Assembly (NCBI RefSeq): GCF_004193775.1
Contig: NC_041003.1
Location: forward strand, 23,180,877 to 23,244,876
Direction: 5' to 3'
Source: Glycine soja
Taxonomy: Eukaryota; Streptophyta; Magnoliopsida; Fabales; Fabaceae
Length of the DNA: 64,000 nucleotides
Part shown: piece after piece, positions 20,887 to 34,305 of the stretch
Layout: the number at the start of each line of letters is the position of its first letter
Position numbering within the stretch: position 1 is the first letter of the stretch
Notes under the pieces: model-generated
Told to the model about the DNA's origin: nothing
The model's input: the letters and a program-made list of their open reading frames with translations, nothing else
Databases searched by the model: none
Translations under genes and position numbers: made by a program

Positions 20887-23688
20887 GTTCTATTTTATTT
20901 GATGTTCTATTTTACAATTTAGTAGACCTCTTGTTCAGCGCTTCCCCTGTTTCAGTTTTATGTTTTGCTGAGAATAATGCTTAGTGACGGAATTAGAGAC
21001 TGATTATGTGTTATTGTTCACACAACATTACATTAATGACTGCTGCTGACAATTTAATTGGCGATTTTTGTTTTGATAGTTAGGGTTGTTATTTTTGGCT
21101 GAATTTTGGTGTGGTAGGTTATTTTCACTCATATTTTGTGTGAAAAATACCAGGAACACTTATTGTGGCTAGATTTGAGAGATTCAAAAAAATTTAAGAA
21201 CTTCTGTTTAACAAAACTTCAAACGGCCATAACTTTTGCTCTGGGTATCAGAATGACTATTATTATATATATATTTGGGGTAGAAAAAAATTTCCCATGC
21301 CATGGCAACCGAGCAAAGAGGTCTCTAACTAGCCAAAATTGTCTGTTTACTAGTTTTTTTATTTTTCAAGTTTTATTGTTTTATTTTTCTAAACTTTCCT
21401 TAGTCAGTTTCCATAGTTAGATTTTGAATTTTTGTCAAGAAAATTTTGTGCTACCTTTTCATGATTTTAGGGTGTCGCTCACAAAATTTTAGCTCATTTG
21501 GATATTGTTTGAGTATAGCTGTAGTTTTAACCCACCTCTTTTGCCCTGTATGAAAAACACATGAACTGCTGCATATAGTGCATGACTAGAGGCAATCAAG
21601 GTGACTTACAACCCTTTGATCCTGAAATAGATAGGACATTTCATAGATTAGTTAGGCATAGTGTGCATCGTGATTACCCTGAACATTTTGTACCTTTTGA
21701 GCATTCTGAGCATCTTGTTATTGGTGAGTATGAGAATTTTGTGGTTGGTGATTTTGAACATCCTGATTTTGAGCATTCTGATATTGAACATTATGAAAAT
21801 ATGGCTCAACCTCTACCTCGTGAGAGGACTCTAAGGGAAATGGCTGCACCTGATTTCACTTATGAAAGCTTATGCATTCAATACCCTGATGAAGATGTCT
21901 CATATGTTCTTAAAACTGGATTGATCCACTTGTTGCCCAAGTTTCATGGTCTTGCAAGTGAAGACCCTCATAAACATTTGAAAGAAATCCATATTGTCTG
22001 TCCACCATGAAACCTCTAGATGTCCAAGAAGATCACATCTTTCTGAAGACCTTTCCTCATTCTTTAGAGGGAGTGGCAAAGGACTGGCTATATTACCTTG
22101 CTCGAAGGTCCATCACGAGCTAGGATGACCTCAAGAGAGTATTCTTAGAAAAAAATTTCCCTGCTTCCAGGACCACTACCATCAGAAAGCATATTTCAGG
22201 CATTAGGCAACTCAGTGGAGAGAGCCTATATGAATACTGGGAGAGATTTAAAAAACTATGCGCCAGTTGCCCTCACCACCAGATTTCCGAGCAGCTTCTT
22301 CTCCAATATTTTTATGAAGGACTCAGTAACATGGAGAGAAGTATCATAGATGTTGCCAGTGGTGGAGCCCTTGGAGACATGACCCCTGTTGAAGCCAGGA
22401 ATTTAATTGAGAAGATGGCTTCCAACTCCCAGCAATTTAGTGCCAGAAATGATGCTATTGTCATTAGAGGAGTGCATGAGGTAGCCACGAATTCATCTTC
22501 ATCATCTGAAATTAAGAAGTTTGAGGGTAAACTAGATGCCTTGGTTAACCTGGTAACCCAACTGGCCTTGAATCAAAAATCTATACCTGTCGCAATACTC
22601 TGTGGTTTATGTTCCTTTGTCGACCACCATACAGACCTTTGCCCTTCTGTGCAGCAATCTAGAGAAATTGAACAGCCTGAAGCTTATGCTGTAAACATCT
22701 ATAATAGACCTCCTCAACCTCAGCAGCAAAATCAACCATAGCAAAACAATTATGACCTCTCCAGCAACAGATACAATCTCGGATGAAGGAATCACCCTAA
22801 TCTCAGATGGTCTAGCCCTCAACAACAACAACAACAGCCTGCTCCTTCCTTCCAAAATGCTACTAGTGCAAGTAAACCATACGTTCCTCCTCCAGTGCAA
22901 CAACAACAACAACAACATCAACAAAGACAACAATCCACTACTGAGGCCCTTCCTCAACCTTCATTAGAAGAATTAGTGAGGCAAATGACAATACAGAACA
23001 TGCAGTTTCAGCAGGAGACTAGAACCTCAATTCAGAGTTTAACAAATCAGATGGGGCAGATGGCCATCTAGCTGAACCAAGCTCAATCACAAAACTATGA
23101 CAAGCTGCCTTCTCAATCTGTCCAAAATCCTAAAAATGTGAGTGCCATTACATTGAGGTTGGGAAAGCAGTATCAAGGACCTCAACCAGTAGCATCTTCC
23201 TCATCCGCAAATGAACTTGCCCAACTTCACTCTACTCCAGAAAAAGATGATGACAAAAATTTAAAGAGTAAGTTGCCTAACAATTTCTATGCAGGTGAAT
23301 CTTTTACTGGTAATTCTGACTTACAGTAGCATATCCCTCTTCCATTCCCTCCAAGAGCAATTTCCAACAAAAAAGTGGAAGAGGCAGAGAAGGAGATCTT
23401 GGAAACATTTAGAAGAGTAAAGGTAAACATACCTCTGCTGGATGCAATAAAGCAAATTCCAAGATATGCTAAATTCTTGAAAGAGCTATGCACTCATAAG
23501 TGGAACCTTAAAGTAAGTGAAAGAATTAGCATGGGCAGAAATGTCTCTACATTGATTGGTAAATCTGTTCCCCAAATCCCTGAAAAATGTAAGGATCCAG
23601 GTACATTCTGCATACCTTGTGTTATAGGGAACAATAAGTTTGACAATGCCATGCTAGATTTAGGAGCTTTTGTTAGTGTTATGCCTAT
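20887..23688 (+). mobile_element. Athila-lineage element, copy 1 (5' part)
   Basis: About 0.7 kb of leader (20887-21581), a broken gag and the start of protease. The right end stops abruptly after GTTATGCCTAT, where element Y begins; copy 2 (55906) continues the same reading with protease. The left end is cut by element D, so no LTR or primer site of this element is visible. Athila/Diaspora-like assignment is from gag motifs recalled from soybean Athila-lineage elements. Confidence 0.75.
21582..23688 (+). pseudogene. Athila-type gag and start of protease, degenerate
   Basis: The start at 21582 gives a 142-residue N-terminal piece rich in D, E and H (repeated E-H segments) that ends in LKEIHIVCPP after a frame change near 22008. 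The next frame holds the gag core (DWLYYLARRSITS, then a stop where Trp is usual at about 22120; EYWERFKKLCASCPHHQI; FYEGL). A zinc-knuckle-like CGLC...HH...C follows at 22601-22650, then a Q/P-rich stretch. Further stops are at 22739, 23069 and 23327. The conserved tail leads to the protease site LDLGAFVSVMP, where Phe stands at a usual Ser. The gene ends at the Y insertion. It is clearly non-functional. Confidence 0.82.
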
Positions 23689-25301
23689 TGTCATACCCTA
23701 ATTTCGTCCGGGGATTATTACTTGATGATATGCAACCTTTGATCAGCCGTTTTGAGATACTTGGCATCCTTTGTTTCACAATATGTGAAGTCTCGAGACA
23801 TACCGGAAATCAAAAGGAAGCAGGCTTACGCGATCCATGAAGTTCCGTAATGTGGCGAAAACCAAAAGGAGGAGTTTTTGCGCAATTCGTGAGTTTCCGT
23901 AACTTCTTCGAAAGCTAAAAAAGAGTAAATAAATGATCCGTGAGGATTCGTAACCTTACGGAAAGAAAATAGGTGTCGTTACGAAATTCGTAAAGCTTCG
24001 TAACGTTACGGGAAAAGAATTACCAAAAAAGGTAGAAGGGGGTGCATTTAGTAAAAGGGGGGGTACAAATAGCAATCAGGCCCACTTGGGCCTTCCAGTT
24101 TCTTCCTCCAGAAGGCGGTTGCTTCTGGAGGAAGCAACCTTGCTCGCCTGGGCGAGCTGGGTGGCAAGCTCCTCCCCTATTGTGCTATAACTGGGGAAGG
24201 AGTGAAGAGGAAAGGGGTTCAGCCTTCTTGGCACTTCTTATTCTCTCAAAATTGCTGAGGAAAATTGTTTCCGTGAAGAAAATCAAAGCCGCGACGTTTC
24301 CGTAACGTTTCCGTGAGTAATTACGCGAAGATTTTCAACCGTTCTTCGACATTCATCGTTCGTTCTTTGTTTTCTTCGGTCTTCAACTGGTAAGTACCTC
24401 AAACCGAGCTTTTCAATTCATTCTATGTACCCGTGGTGGTCCACATTTTGTTTCATGTATTTTTATTCTCATTTTCATTTACTTTCCGTACCCCCTTTTG
24501 ACGTGCTTCAGTCATTTATTTAAGTCATTTATCGCCTAATCAAAAAATAAAATAAATTTCCACCGATCATTTGATTTGTAACATCCGTTAATTTCTGTTA
24601 AAATGAATTCCAACCGTTCGGTTGTGTCGTAACCACGTTGGAAATAAAAAAAGAGGTAAAATAATAATATAATAATCAAAAAATACCTTTTAGTAAAACG
24701 AAGCGAAAAATCAATCGGGCGTTTTCTCTTTGGGATTTCTCATTCTTAATTGAATTGACTAATAACTAAAGTGAAACTAAGGCTAAAATCAATTCGCCTA
24801 GTCAAGCTCGTCCACAAAAAAAGTCACTAAAAAGGGTTTGAAAGTTTATCATCTCAGTTTTCCTTATCAAGTAAATGGATCATTTTTAAGGCCCAATGCC
24901 TTAAAATGATCACCTTTCAAGTAAAAAGAATCGCTTGATTCACTCTTAAGAAAGAACTACGTAGGTCTGATTTCCTCTTCGATGGAGGGTACGTAGGAGC
25001 AAAAGCCCCGCTTTTGTCGACCTCAAAAAAATAAAAAGAAATAAAAGTTAAGGTAACACAATTTCCACAAATTCTAAAAAATAGGCTGTTGTCCTTTGAG
25101 ACAAACATGAGAGGTGCTAATACCTTCCTCAAACGTAAATACAACTCCCGAACTTAGAATTTTCATTTTGACCGGTTTCCTTTGGTTTTTCCGACGTTTT
25201 CCACAAATAAACGTTGGTGGCGACTCCGCGCATCTTTCCTCCTTTGGAAAGCGCACCCGTGAGCCTCACCTCGCTCGCCCGCAAAAGGGCATGTTGCGAC
25301 A
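23689..25301 (+). repeat. 5' LTR of element Y (1613 bp)
   Basis: Runs from TGTCATACCC to TGTTGCGACA. It contains TTACGGAA-type motifs (23950-24020), a CTCGCC/GGCGAG palindrome (24153-24167), a mutated TATA site (24186-24193), an acidic/AT-rich middle and one hairpin module in reverse orientation to the plus-strand copies of A (24954-25021). As in the other LTRs the module lies downstream of the TATA box and so in transcribed sequence. Confidence 0.9.
24186..24193 (+). promoter_or_regulatory. Degraded TATA site of the Y 5' LTR
   Basis: Reads TATAACTG where the 3' LTR has TATAAATA (54096-54103). The change probably weakens the promoter of this copy. Confidence 0.5.
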
Positions 25302-25303
25302 GT

Positions 25304-25321
25304 TGGCGACTCCACTGGGGA
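25304..25321 (+). other. Primer binding site of element Y
   Basis: TGGCGACTCCACTGGGGA, two bases after the LTR end; identical to the sites in A, B and D despite LTR divergence. Confidence 0.87.
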
Positions 25322-26931
25322 AATTTTTGTGAGTTAAGCCTATTTTAAGGAATTGTGGAATTGTGAAACTTTGTGTGTGCATTTGTTGAGCTGTGCAAAA
25401 TGTAATAATTGCTGTCTTTTCTACATTTTTACACTGCATTCTAAGCACCCACAGGTTTGAGTAAAAAAGGGGCCCTATACCCAGGTTCATGGGAATCTAA
25501 GGAGTGGAGGTGAATCTATAATCATGCTAGGTCTCCGACTTGCTTGATAATAGTGAAACCTCGTCTAGAGCTTTCTCTCGTTATAATATGTTGTTGCTGG
25601 TATTCCATACCGCCACAATATTATTATCTTGAGTGATGATACCTCTAGAAAACAGCCATGTAAGTTATGAATCTTTGGGAGTAGTTATTAGAGACCCCTA
25701 GATATTATCCCATAGGTCCCCAAATAGGGGCACAGAGCGAACACGCTGCGTGCCATTTTAAACACTACCATGCATGTAGTCCTAAATGTCATGTACGCCT
25801 TTGTTTGTAATTATTTGTGGATATTGTCGTACTATGTGCATCCCCATGTTATGCTTTTGCGCGTCTGCATCATGCCGTCACACATGCGTTGTATGTGGGT
25901 CTCGTCTTTTGTCATGGGAAGTCGGAAGATCCATATCATCTTCTTAACTGCACACATGGGGCACTGCGACCCCAAATGTGCAAGTAAGGAGAGATGACTT
26001 TTCATGCTCTCGTGTCCGTAAATGCATTCATATCATGCATCGCATAAACATCTCTTCAGCATCATAATGAACATATCGTTCCTGCATTTGTCCGTTATCA
26101 CATTCCAGCCTCACATTTTGCATGAGTCATTGCATCATCATGCATATGCGTTCAACATACTTTTTGTTCAACATGTTTGCTCATACATGATCCTTGTGTT
26201 TTCCTCTACAAAACAAAAACAAAAAAAGGGAAGCATGAAAATTCATGATGCATTCTTAGTTACATGTGTTAGGTACCATGAGCCAACCATGTTGGGATCA
26301 TAAACGCATTTCTAAAATTAAAAAAAAAACACAAACAACAAAACAAAATGATTGAGCATGGTACCTAATGCATGGTTAATTAAGAAAGGATGTCTCTTCG
26401 GGCATCTCAATCTCATAATTACATTTTCCATGCATAGCATGCGTATTCTCGAGTCTTTCATCCCTATGAAATGTTGTTGAAGTATTGGCGATCAAAATTG
26501 CCATTCCCTGGGTTATGGGGTTGAACCAAGCTCGCGCTTTTACGAAAAGGTTCATGAGTCAAGTTGAAGCATGGAAGTAACCATCTTGCAAAAATTGGGG
26601 CAAAAGATGGATCGTGTTACATCATTGCTTCGCCTACTGCCAAACACGTTTAGGATTGTTGATATCCTTATTACTTCCAGCTTCACCTTGACAAAGATGT
26701 CATGGACCATGTTGAAAATCTAAATTGATTCAACCCCATGTCCTGCGTAAAAATTCGCAATACTTCAACTATGCATCATTCGCATACATCCATGCTTTTC
26801 ATTGGTTGCATTGCTCATTACATTCTTTCCTTGAAAAATAAAATAAAAAAAAGAGAACTTAATCATTGTTATAAAAAAGAAAAGAACCCGCTTTACGACG
26901 CCCTTACCGAACCTGTGCTAGAGCTAGAGTA
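25322..26931 (+). other. Leader of element Y, lacking ORF1
   Basis: The part before about 25880 matches the A/B leader next to the primer site. From about 25930 it matches the ORF1-gag spacer of A and B (13370 downward). ORF1 and its surroundings are missing between. No gene is visible in the remaining 1.6 kb. Confidence 0.7.
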
Positions 26932-28970
26932 ATGGGTAAAGCAGAGGAGGTGCAAGAGAAGGTGAAGGCCAACATGGAGGCCATGAAAGAGAAAATGGCC
27001 ACAATGATGGAGGCCATGATGAGCATGAAGAAGATAATGGAAGTCAATGCGGTTACAATTGTCGCTACCAGCACTGTTGCTAAGGTGAACCTGATGCCCC
27101 CATCTGGCCTCAACCAAATGAATCATCCAACCTTAGATATGGTAGGCAAAGATTTGGGAAGTAGGGACGACCTCCATGATGTGCAAAATCAAAATAAGCA
27201 CGCCTTCCCGCCATATGGCCTGCCTCCCAACTATACACCACCCAATGTGGCGTACACTCTCAATGGGGATGTCAATAACTCCACTCCTATATCCATTGAG
27301 AGCCAACAACCCCGAACTATCATGCACATGTCTCTTAAACCTTGGGGGAGACACATGAAATTCCTCACCACAATCTAGCCGACTTCGAGCCTTGCCTCGG
27401 ATATGCCACTGAAGGGCAAGCAGTTGGTGGTATACCCCTGCAAAACACTTTGGAGGGCCCTCAGTATCACCCACAACTACACCTCTTGCATTCCACAACA
27501 AGTAAAAACCCTCATGCTATGGCAGAAATGGGAAAGTTGGATCATCTAGAGGAAAGGCTCAGGGCCATTGAAGGAGGTGAAGATTATGCCTTTGCTAACC
27601 TAGAAGAGTTGTTCCTAGTACCCAATATCATCACCCCTCCCAAGTTCAAGGTGCTGGACTTTGACAAGTACAAGGGGACTACTTGCCCCAAGAACCATCT
27701 AAAGATGTATTGTCGGAAGATGGGGGCATACATAAAAGATGAGGAATTGTTGATACATTCCTTCCAAGAAAGTCTTACTGGGGTAGTTGTTACCTGGTAC
27801 ACTAACTTGGAACCTTCCCGAGTCCATTCCTGGGAGGACCTAATGGTTGCCTTCGTTAGGCAGTGTTGGTATAATGGCTTCAGATAGGATGCAACTACAA
27901 ATCATGTGCAAAAAAAGGGGGCATGGATCTTTCAAAGAATACGCCCAAAAATGGAGAACCTGGCAGCTCAAGTGGCACCTCAATGACGAAAAATGATGAC
28001 AATGATAGTAGACACATTACCAGTATTCTACTATGGAAAATGGTGGGTTACACACCTTCAAGCTTTGCGGATTTGATCTTCACCGGCGAAATGATCGAAG
28101 TGGGTCTAAAAGAGGCAAATCTGATCATCTTGCTTTGATAAATGCAAAAAAAAAAAAAACTAGGGCAAGTGAAGAGGATGAGAATGAGGGAGAAACCTAT
28201 GCTGTGACTGCCATTCTTATACAACCAAGTTTCCCACCAACCCAACAATGTCATTACTCAACCCTTCTCATTACCCACCACCCAGTCATCCACAAAGGCC
28301 ATCCCTAAAATCAACCACAAAGCCTACCTACCGCACTTCCAATGACAAACACCACCTTTAGCATAAACCAAAACACCAACCAAGAAATGAATTTTGCAGT
28401 GAAAAAGCCTATAGAATTCACCCCAATTCCAGTGTCCTATGCTAACTTGCTCCCATATCTACTTGATAATTCAATGGTAGCCATAACCCCAGCCAAGGTT
28501 CATCAACCTCCATTTCTCTGAGAATATGACTCGAAGGCAACGTGTGCTTGTCACGAAGAAGCCCCGGGGCGTTCCTTTGAGCATTGTAGGGCTCTGAAGC
28601 GTAAGGTGCAAGGTCTAATTGATGCGGGCTGAAATTTGAGGAGAATCGCGTGTAAATCCTGGCATTGACAAGAGATGCCACACATGGGCCAATTTTGAAA
28701 GCTGTTGTTAGATGTCTCTAATGACTCATCAGGATTTTCAAGTTTGTACCATTATTGTAAACTACAGTTACAATGTTAAATGAAATGGATAAAGTTGATA
28801 TCTTTGTCCCTCATCCTCTCACAAATGCATCTTTGCTTATTCAACTTTCACCGGAATGTGGGTGCAAGCCATTGGTCTGTTTGCTCAAGCGACCTGTGCT
28901 CCTGAGTTTGGACTTCCAAGACCGTTCAATCAGAGATTACTCATCCTGCACATTGTTGGGGGCGCCGTAA
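26932..28970 (+). pseudogene. gag pseudogene of element Y
   Basis: Starts MGKAEEVQEKVKANMEAMKE, a coiled coil like that in A and B. The frame changes near 27350-27378. A 181-codon piece (27342-27887) contains DYAFANLEELFLVPN and the Retrotrans_gag core (FKVLDFDKYKG, YCRKMGAYIKDEELLIHSF, WYTNLEPSRVHSWEDLMVAF). It is truncated by frame breaks near 27880, 27960 and 28130. A zinc-knuckle-like C-A-C-H...E-H-C lies at about 28535-28580, followed by VQGLIDAG and a stop. A conserved tail (VDIFVPHPLTNASLLIQLSP) ends near 28970. It is the best preserved of the three gag copies but not translatable as one protein. No pol follows. Confidence 0.87.
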
Positions 28971-29132
28971 AACAACGAGTAAAGTTCAAAACAAATAAGT
29001 TTTAAAAAAAAAGTGTTCAAAAAGAAAAAAAAAAGCATTTGATTGACTGTGTTTTCAAGACGTTCATGTGACCTCATTTTATCATTCCGGAAAGTTTGTC
29101 TTTTTAGAGAGAAGTGAGTTATCAAGAATAGG

Positions 29133-30213
29133 ATGTTGGACAAATGGCCTCAGTTACCTTAAGAAAAAGGGGGGTTGAATTAAGATACAAAGACTATTCC
29201 CCAATTAAACTTTCACTCTCATCGGATTAACAATGCACCCTTAACATGAATTACTCAAAAGACAATTCAAAATAAACTTCTTTAAAGCAAAAGATAAATA
29301 GCAATAAATAAAAGAAGTTTAAGGGAAGAGAGGAATGCAAACTTGATTTATACTGGTTCGGCCACTTCCCATGCCTATGTCCAGTCCTCAAGCAACCCAC
29401 TTGAGATTTTCCACTCTCTTTGTAAAACTCCTTTTACAAAGTCTGAACCACACAGGGACAACCCTTCCCTTGTGTTCAGGAATACTCTACAACAAGAGAC
29501 CCACGGTCTCTTAATCCCTTTTCAGAAATAAGAAGAAGAGAAGAAGAGGTCTCTCTTAAAAGAGATGGATTGTACAATGAAGATCAATCAAAATTCTTTA
29601 TTGAATATGCAAGTGGTTGACCAAGGAATCTTTTTTAGAGGATAAGACAATTCAATTCAGAAAAACTCTTAATCTTTTGAGAGGATAAAACTTTTTGGGC
29701 AATGAAAACTCCCTTTAAATTCGTGTTTCCAAGTCACCTTTGATGGCTAGTCATAAAACATTTGAATAGATGTGACTCTTGGAAATTATTTTCTGAAAAT
29801 TCCCTCTGGTAATCGATTACAAGACTTGTGTAATCGATTACAGGTTTTAAAAATTTGAATTAAAACGTTCAATAAACTGCTGGTAATCAATTACCATCCA
29901 TGTGTAATCAATTACACGTTATAAATTTTGAATTCAAATTTCTAGTGACTGTTATAAACATTTTCAGCTGTTGGTAATCGATTACCAGAGAGCAAATCTC
30001 AATTTGAAATGATTCTTTGGTCAAACATTTTGTTTTTTCAATTTGGAAACTTCGTCCTAAAGATTCTAGAGATCAACTTGATCATATATCTTGATTTTCT
30101 TGGATTCTTGTCTTGAATAAAACTTAGAAGCACTTGATCCTTTAGCATCATCAAGACATCAAAACATCTTGCTTCTACATAGGAGTCATTTGACTTAATC
30201 CATCGACTGAAAA
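29133..30213. mobile_element. SIRE-like (Copia) LTR fragment carried in element Y
   Basis: Begins TGTTGGACAAATGGCCTC and contains TTTATACTGGTTCGGCC and at least five palindromic GTAATCRATTAC motifs between 29809 and 29990. It is ~300 bp longer than the copies in A and B, which lack the part around 29230-29460. It is therefore the least deleted version of the fragment in the window. The inner end near 30213 is approximate. Confidence 0.65.
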
Positions 30214-30299
30214 ATCCTTCAACTATTTCCCGTCTGTGGAAAATTCTTTTTGAAAGAATCAGCTGCTTCTTTCATTCTTCCTCACTACGAGGTTGTGAA

Positions 30300-30785
30300 A
30301 ACAAGACAACAATTGGTACCTCTAAGCCCTACACTGGGGCAATGAGGCACCATGCATAAACCTCAAACGAACCTAGGGGCAGATTAGAAGTTCACACCTA
30401 ATAGGTTCCTTGCTACAAGGTCATGACGAAAGAAAACGATTGTACCTCAAAGCCTTACACTGGGGCAATGAGGCACCATGCATAAACCTCAAACGAACCT
30501 AGGGGCAGATTAGAAGTTCACACCCAATAGGTTCCTTGCTACAAGGTCATGACGAAAGACAACGATTGTACCTCAAAGCCTTACACTGGGGCAACGAAAG
30601 GCACTATGCAAAAACCTCAAGCGAACCTAGGGGCAGATTAGAAGTTTTCACCCAATAGGTTCCCAGCTACAAGGTCATGATGAAAGATAACAATTGGTAC
30701 CTCAAAGCCTTACACTAGGGCAATGAGGGGCATCGTGTATGAGCCTCAAGTGAACATAGGGGCAGATCAAAAGTTCTCACCCGTC
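30300..30785. repeat. ~127-bp tandem repeat, four units
   Basis: Four imperfect units with CCTAGGGGCAGATTAGAAGTT (near 30372, 30498, 30626 and a diverged fourth). It is the inverted counterpart of the two-unit repeat of A (9181-9440) and B, so unit number differs between elements. Confidence 0.85.
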
Positions 30786-31253
30786 GATGTTTTTAAACAA
30801 GAAAAAAAAAGGGAGACAAGCCCTGGAATTTCAATAAATTAATTAAACGTCAAACGGCTCCATTGCCGTCACTCCAAAATGGTCAAGTGACTAAATCAAA
30901 CAGAATATACACTCTGAGGGAGTTCCCAGAGAGATTTGCAAAAGATAGGATAAGGTTGCATGAATTATCACCTTTTCCAAAAGGACAGTCAATATGTGTT
31001 TTTCAAAAAAATTAAATCAAAATCAAAATCACAAAATAGGGAAAGAATTCCATGAACATTGTACAACTTTCCATTGCATTGCATTGTTTCATATGAGGTC
31101 AGCATTACCAAATTTCACGACAAAGGTTGCATGCGTCTGCGTCCCTAAAAATCATGTTAATTGCATAGATTTCCTACATCTCGTGTCCAATCTTTTTGGA
31201 TGACCGACCCTCTCGATGAGTCGATCTCTTGCTTTCTCATAAAGGTGGACCCT
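30786..31253. other. Unassigned conserved spacer of element Y
   Basis: Inverted counterpart of 8711-9180 in A. No gene seen. Confidence 0.6.
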
Positions 31254-31400
31254 TGGGTACTAGTACCTATCACCTTTAGAGGACTATATGTCCTCGCCAT
31301 CAGAGGACAGCACATCATCGCCTGCAGAGGGCTGCACGCCCTCGCCTTTTGAGGGCTACGCGTTCTCATTTTCAGTGTGCTCCATATCCTCACCTTAAGA
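31254..31400. repeat. Remnant of the 24-bp hairpin minisatellite (about six units)
   Basis: Inverted counterpart of the long arrays in A and B. Units such as GAGGACTATATGTCCTC and GAGGGCTGCACGCCCTC keep perfect 6-bp arms although the loops differ from those in A. It probably shows a shorter ancestral or contracted state. Confidence 0.85.
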
Positions 31401-31479
31401 GAATATAAGGTCCTTTGCCCTTAGATGCTTAACCGAGACTTGCGCTCCCGGTTAAGGGGCCAATAGTTTCCTTTCAACT

Positions 31480-31800
31480 ATTCCTGGGCCACCCCCTGAT
31501 ATTGGAGGGCGACCAACTGTGCGAACACATCCAGAGAGGTAGGCTATCACGCATCTACTATGCAAACCGGGGCAAGATTTCCCCCGTGCCGCTGCAAAAA
31601 GACAAGTGCGGATCTAGGCACCAACATGACCATTCTTACGTGGATGACGTTGCTATTTAGCAACATTCTGCCCAGCGACCACAATGCCAATCTCCCCCTG
31701 CAGATGTATCAGTTGGTCTGTGCCGTCATGACATAGGTAAGTACTGCGTCAGGCCCCTACTAATCGAGCTTTCATCGAGAAGTATTGCGTCCCCAGGCAG
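31480..31800 (+). pseudogene. Captured transposon-protein-like fragment in Y
   Basis: Plus-strand counterpart of 6120-6845 in A, including the region coding TLLFSNILPS-like residues near 31650. It is single copy and shorter, with stops. Judged by homology to A and B only. Confidence 0.55.
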
Positions 31801-32170
31801 GCGCAGGGCGAAACACCATAGCAGCCTGGGGATGGCCGGCAACGGGCAACAGACGCACCGCCATCACCTCTAGAGTTCACCTCAGCTCATCCACAAAAAG
31901 GTTAGAGCGTTGCTTACGACCCATGGCCAGCCAATAGGTGACCAAGTCCAAAGCCAAAGGTAAGCAAAGTACTAGGTCCGTGACCGACAGTCCATCATTC
32001 GTCCAGCTCAAGACGTTAAAGAAGCGCTACTAGGAGGCAACCTAGTACCTTTTAAATCTCTGCTTGTTATTTGATCACCTTTGTTTCTCAAGTCATAGCA
32101 GGACACACCTAGTTGCTCATGATCCTAGGAATTTAAATAAAACAAGCACAAGCTCGGAAGGTAGTCATAC
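31801..32170. other. Spacer with no recognisable gene
   Basis: Inverted counterpart of 5791-6120 in A; nothing further recognised. Confidence 0.55.
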
Positions 32171-32530
<360 letters not shown>

Positions 32531-33802
32531 CATGGAAAAAAAGAGAGCAAAAAGAGAGCGAGCAAGAAAAGAATAAGAAGGAAGAAAAAAAATAGAAAAT
32601 AAAAAGATATAAAAAATAAAAGTTTCTAGCTAAAAAACAACATGCTTGTGAAAAAGGATAATTTCCAACTTTTCTTTGAAAGATTTTACTGATCTTAACC
32701 AGTTTCTGAAAAAAAATGTGTATACACCTGAAGTGTGAATGCTGTGCAAATTTTCCGAACGCCCAAAATGGACTCGGATGAATGCATGATTTGATAAAAG
32801 AACACATTTTGGAAACACTGGGTTGACTTAAAATAGGGAAAATGAATCCTGAGCCCTAGTGTCACATGACCATAAAAACTTGATGCTTGAGTGTCCACAT
32901 GGGTGCATGCATGACCAGTTTTGCATAAAATTTTCTAATCATCATTGTTGCATGTTTATCATGGAAATAATGTAGGACATCCCCTTTATCCCCGAACCGC
33001 TGGCCAAACCCTAACGAGCCAAAATCCCAACTTATCATAAACCTTGACCCAGGGTGAGAATGTCAATCCTCGCCCTCGGAAGAAAACTAAAAAAAGAAGA
33101 AAGAAGGAAAAATTCCCAATCAAAGAGTGGAGAAAGCAAAAAAACAAAAAGGAAAGAAAATTCCCAATCAAGAATCGGAAGAAAACAAAGGAAACATCCA
33201 GAAAGGTCTTTGGACCAGACAATATCTGAACAATACAAAATTGTCACCAAGTAAACAAGAAAAAAGGAAACCACGACCTAAAGTGGTCCTCTCCCTTTGA
33301 TTGCCAACCAAAATCCTGTGCGCTAGTGACTTTCTCACCCCGCACTAAACAAAAACAGAAAAGAAAAAAATACTCAAAGCCAAGTTCCCCACCTAAAAAC
33401 CATTCTCGAAAAAAGTCCAATTGATCCATGATCACGCATGTAATCTTTGATTTAATAGGAAATGATTTGCAAAATTAAGTCATGACATATTTATGGTTCG
33501 AAATTAGGATAAAACACTTAACTGTGTGAGATTGATACACTTTGAGTGATTTTCTCCTATCTTTGTTGGACCCAGTGTTTCCTCTAAATGGTCGTTTAGA
33601 AACGAAATGCTAGCATCCAAAATCTCATTTACGGTTATGAGAAAATTTCATCAGCATACTCTCCTTCCCCGATAGACACATTGTTTTTCATCCAAAAAGC
33701 ATTTGTTGCTCTGATCAGTTGGAAGTTTTGTCTCTTTACTAAAGCATGTTCGCATTTTGGTGAAGAAAACACCGAGACTATTTTTAGTCTCACAGTAAGC
33801 AA
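32531..33802. other. Unassigned spacer of element Y, purine-rich in part
   Basis: Inverted counterpart of 4101-5455 in A, with the purine-rich ~45-bp repeat at 33075-33200. No credible gene; ORFs here reflect low-complexity tracts. Confidence 0.65.
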
Positions 33803-33872
33803 GAACTATGTAGGTCTGAGTTCCTTATCACAAATTGAGGATACGTAGGAGCAAAAGCCCTGCTTTTGTCGA
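33803..33872. repeat. Internal copy of the ~65-nt hairpin module in Y
   Basis: Inverted relative to the plus-strand copies. Keeps TACGTA (one of the two is changed to TATGTA), a CCTTA...GAGG-type pair and the CAAAAGC.../GCTTTTG hairpin. Lies near the position equivalent to 3761-4076 in A. Confidence 0.75.
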
Positions 33873-34258
33873 CCACCCCACTTTTTGTTACCATGTCCCA
33901 AGAGTCCAGTGGCATGCAGAGCCACCGGACCGTGGGATCCCCAAATCCGTATGTTCCATCATTTATCATTCGTATGTTATCTTGTTTCTATGACTTGAGG
34001 GACTAACGTTTGTTTTTTGTTGTTGCGATTGTCAGTTGTTTTGTGCATATATTTTGTTTGGACTATTGCGTTAGTGCTTACTTCGTTGTTGTCAATAGTG
34101 TTTGTTGAAATTCCGGAACCGTTTAGAGTTTTTCATTTAGGAACGTCGTCCTAAAAATAAAATGAACCAAAATCATGATAAAAAAGAAAGAAGTGTTGTG
34201 AATAAAATGTCTGCGTATATAAAGAAAAAGGAAAATGTGCATAGAAGGGTTTTTTTTA

Positions 34259-34305
<47 letters not shown>

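Noticed and set aside
26022..26303. 93-codon ORF upstream of gag in Y and similar ORFs in A and B
   Set aside because: Lies in the untranslated spacer; frames differ between elements and no domain is visible.
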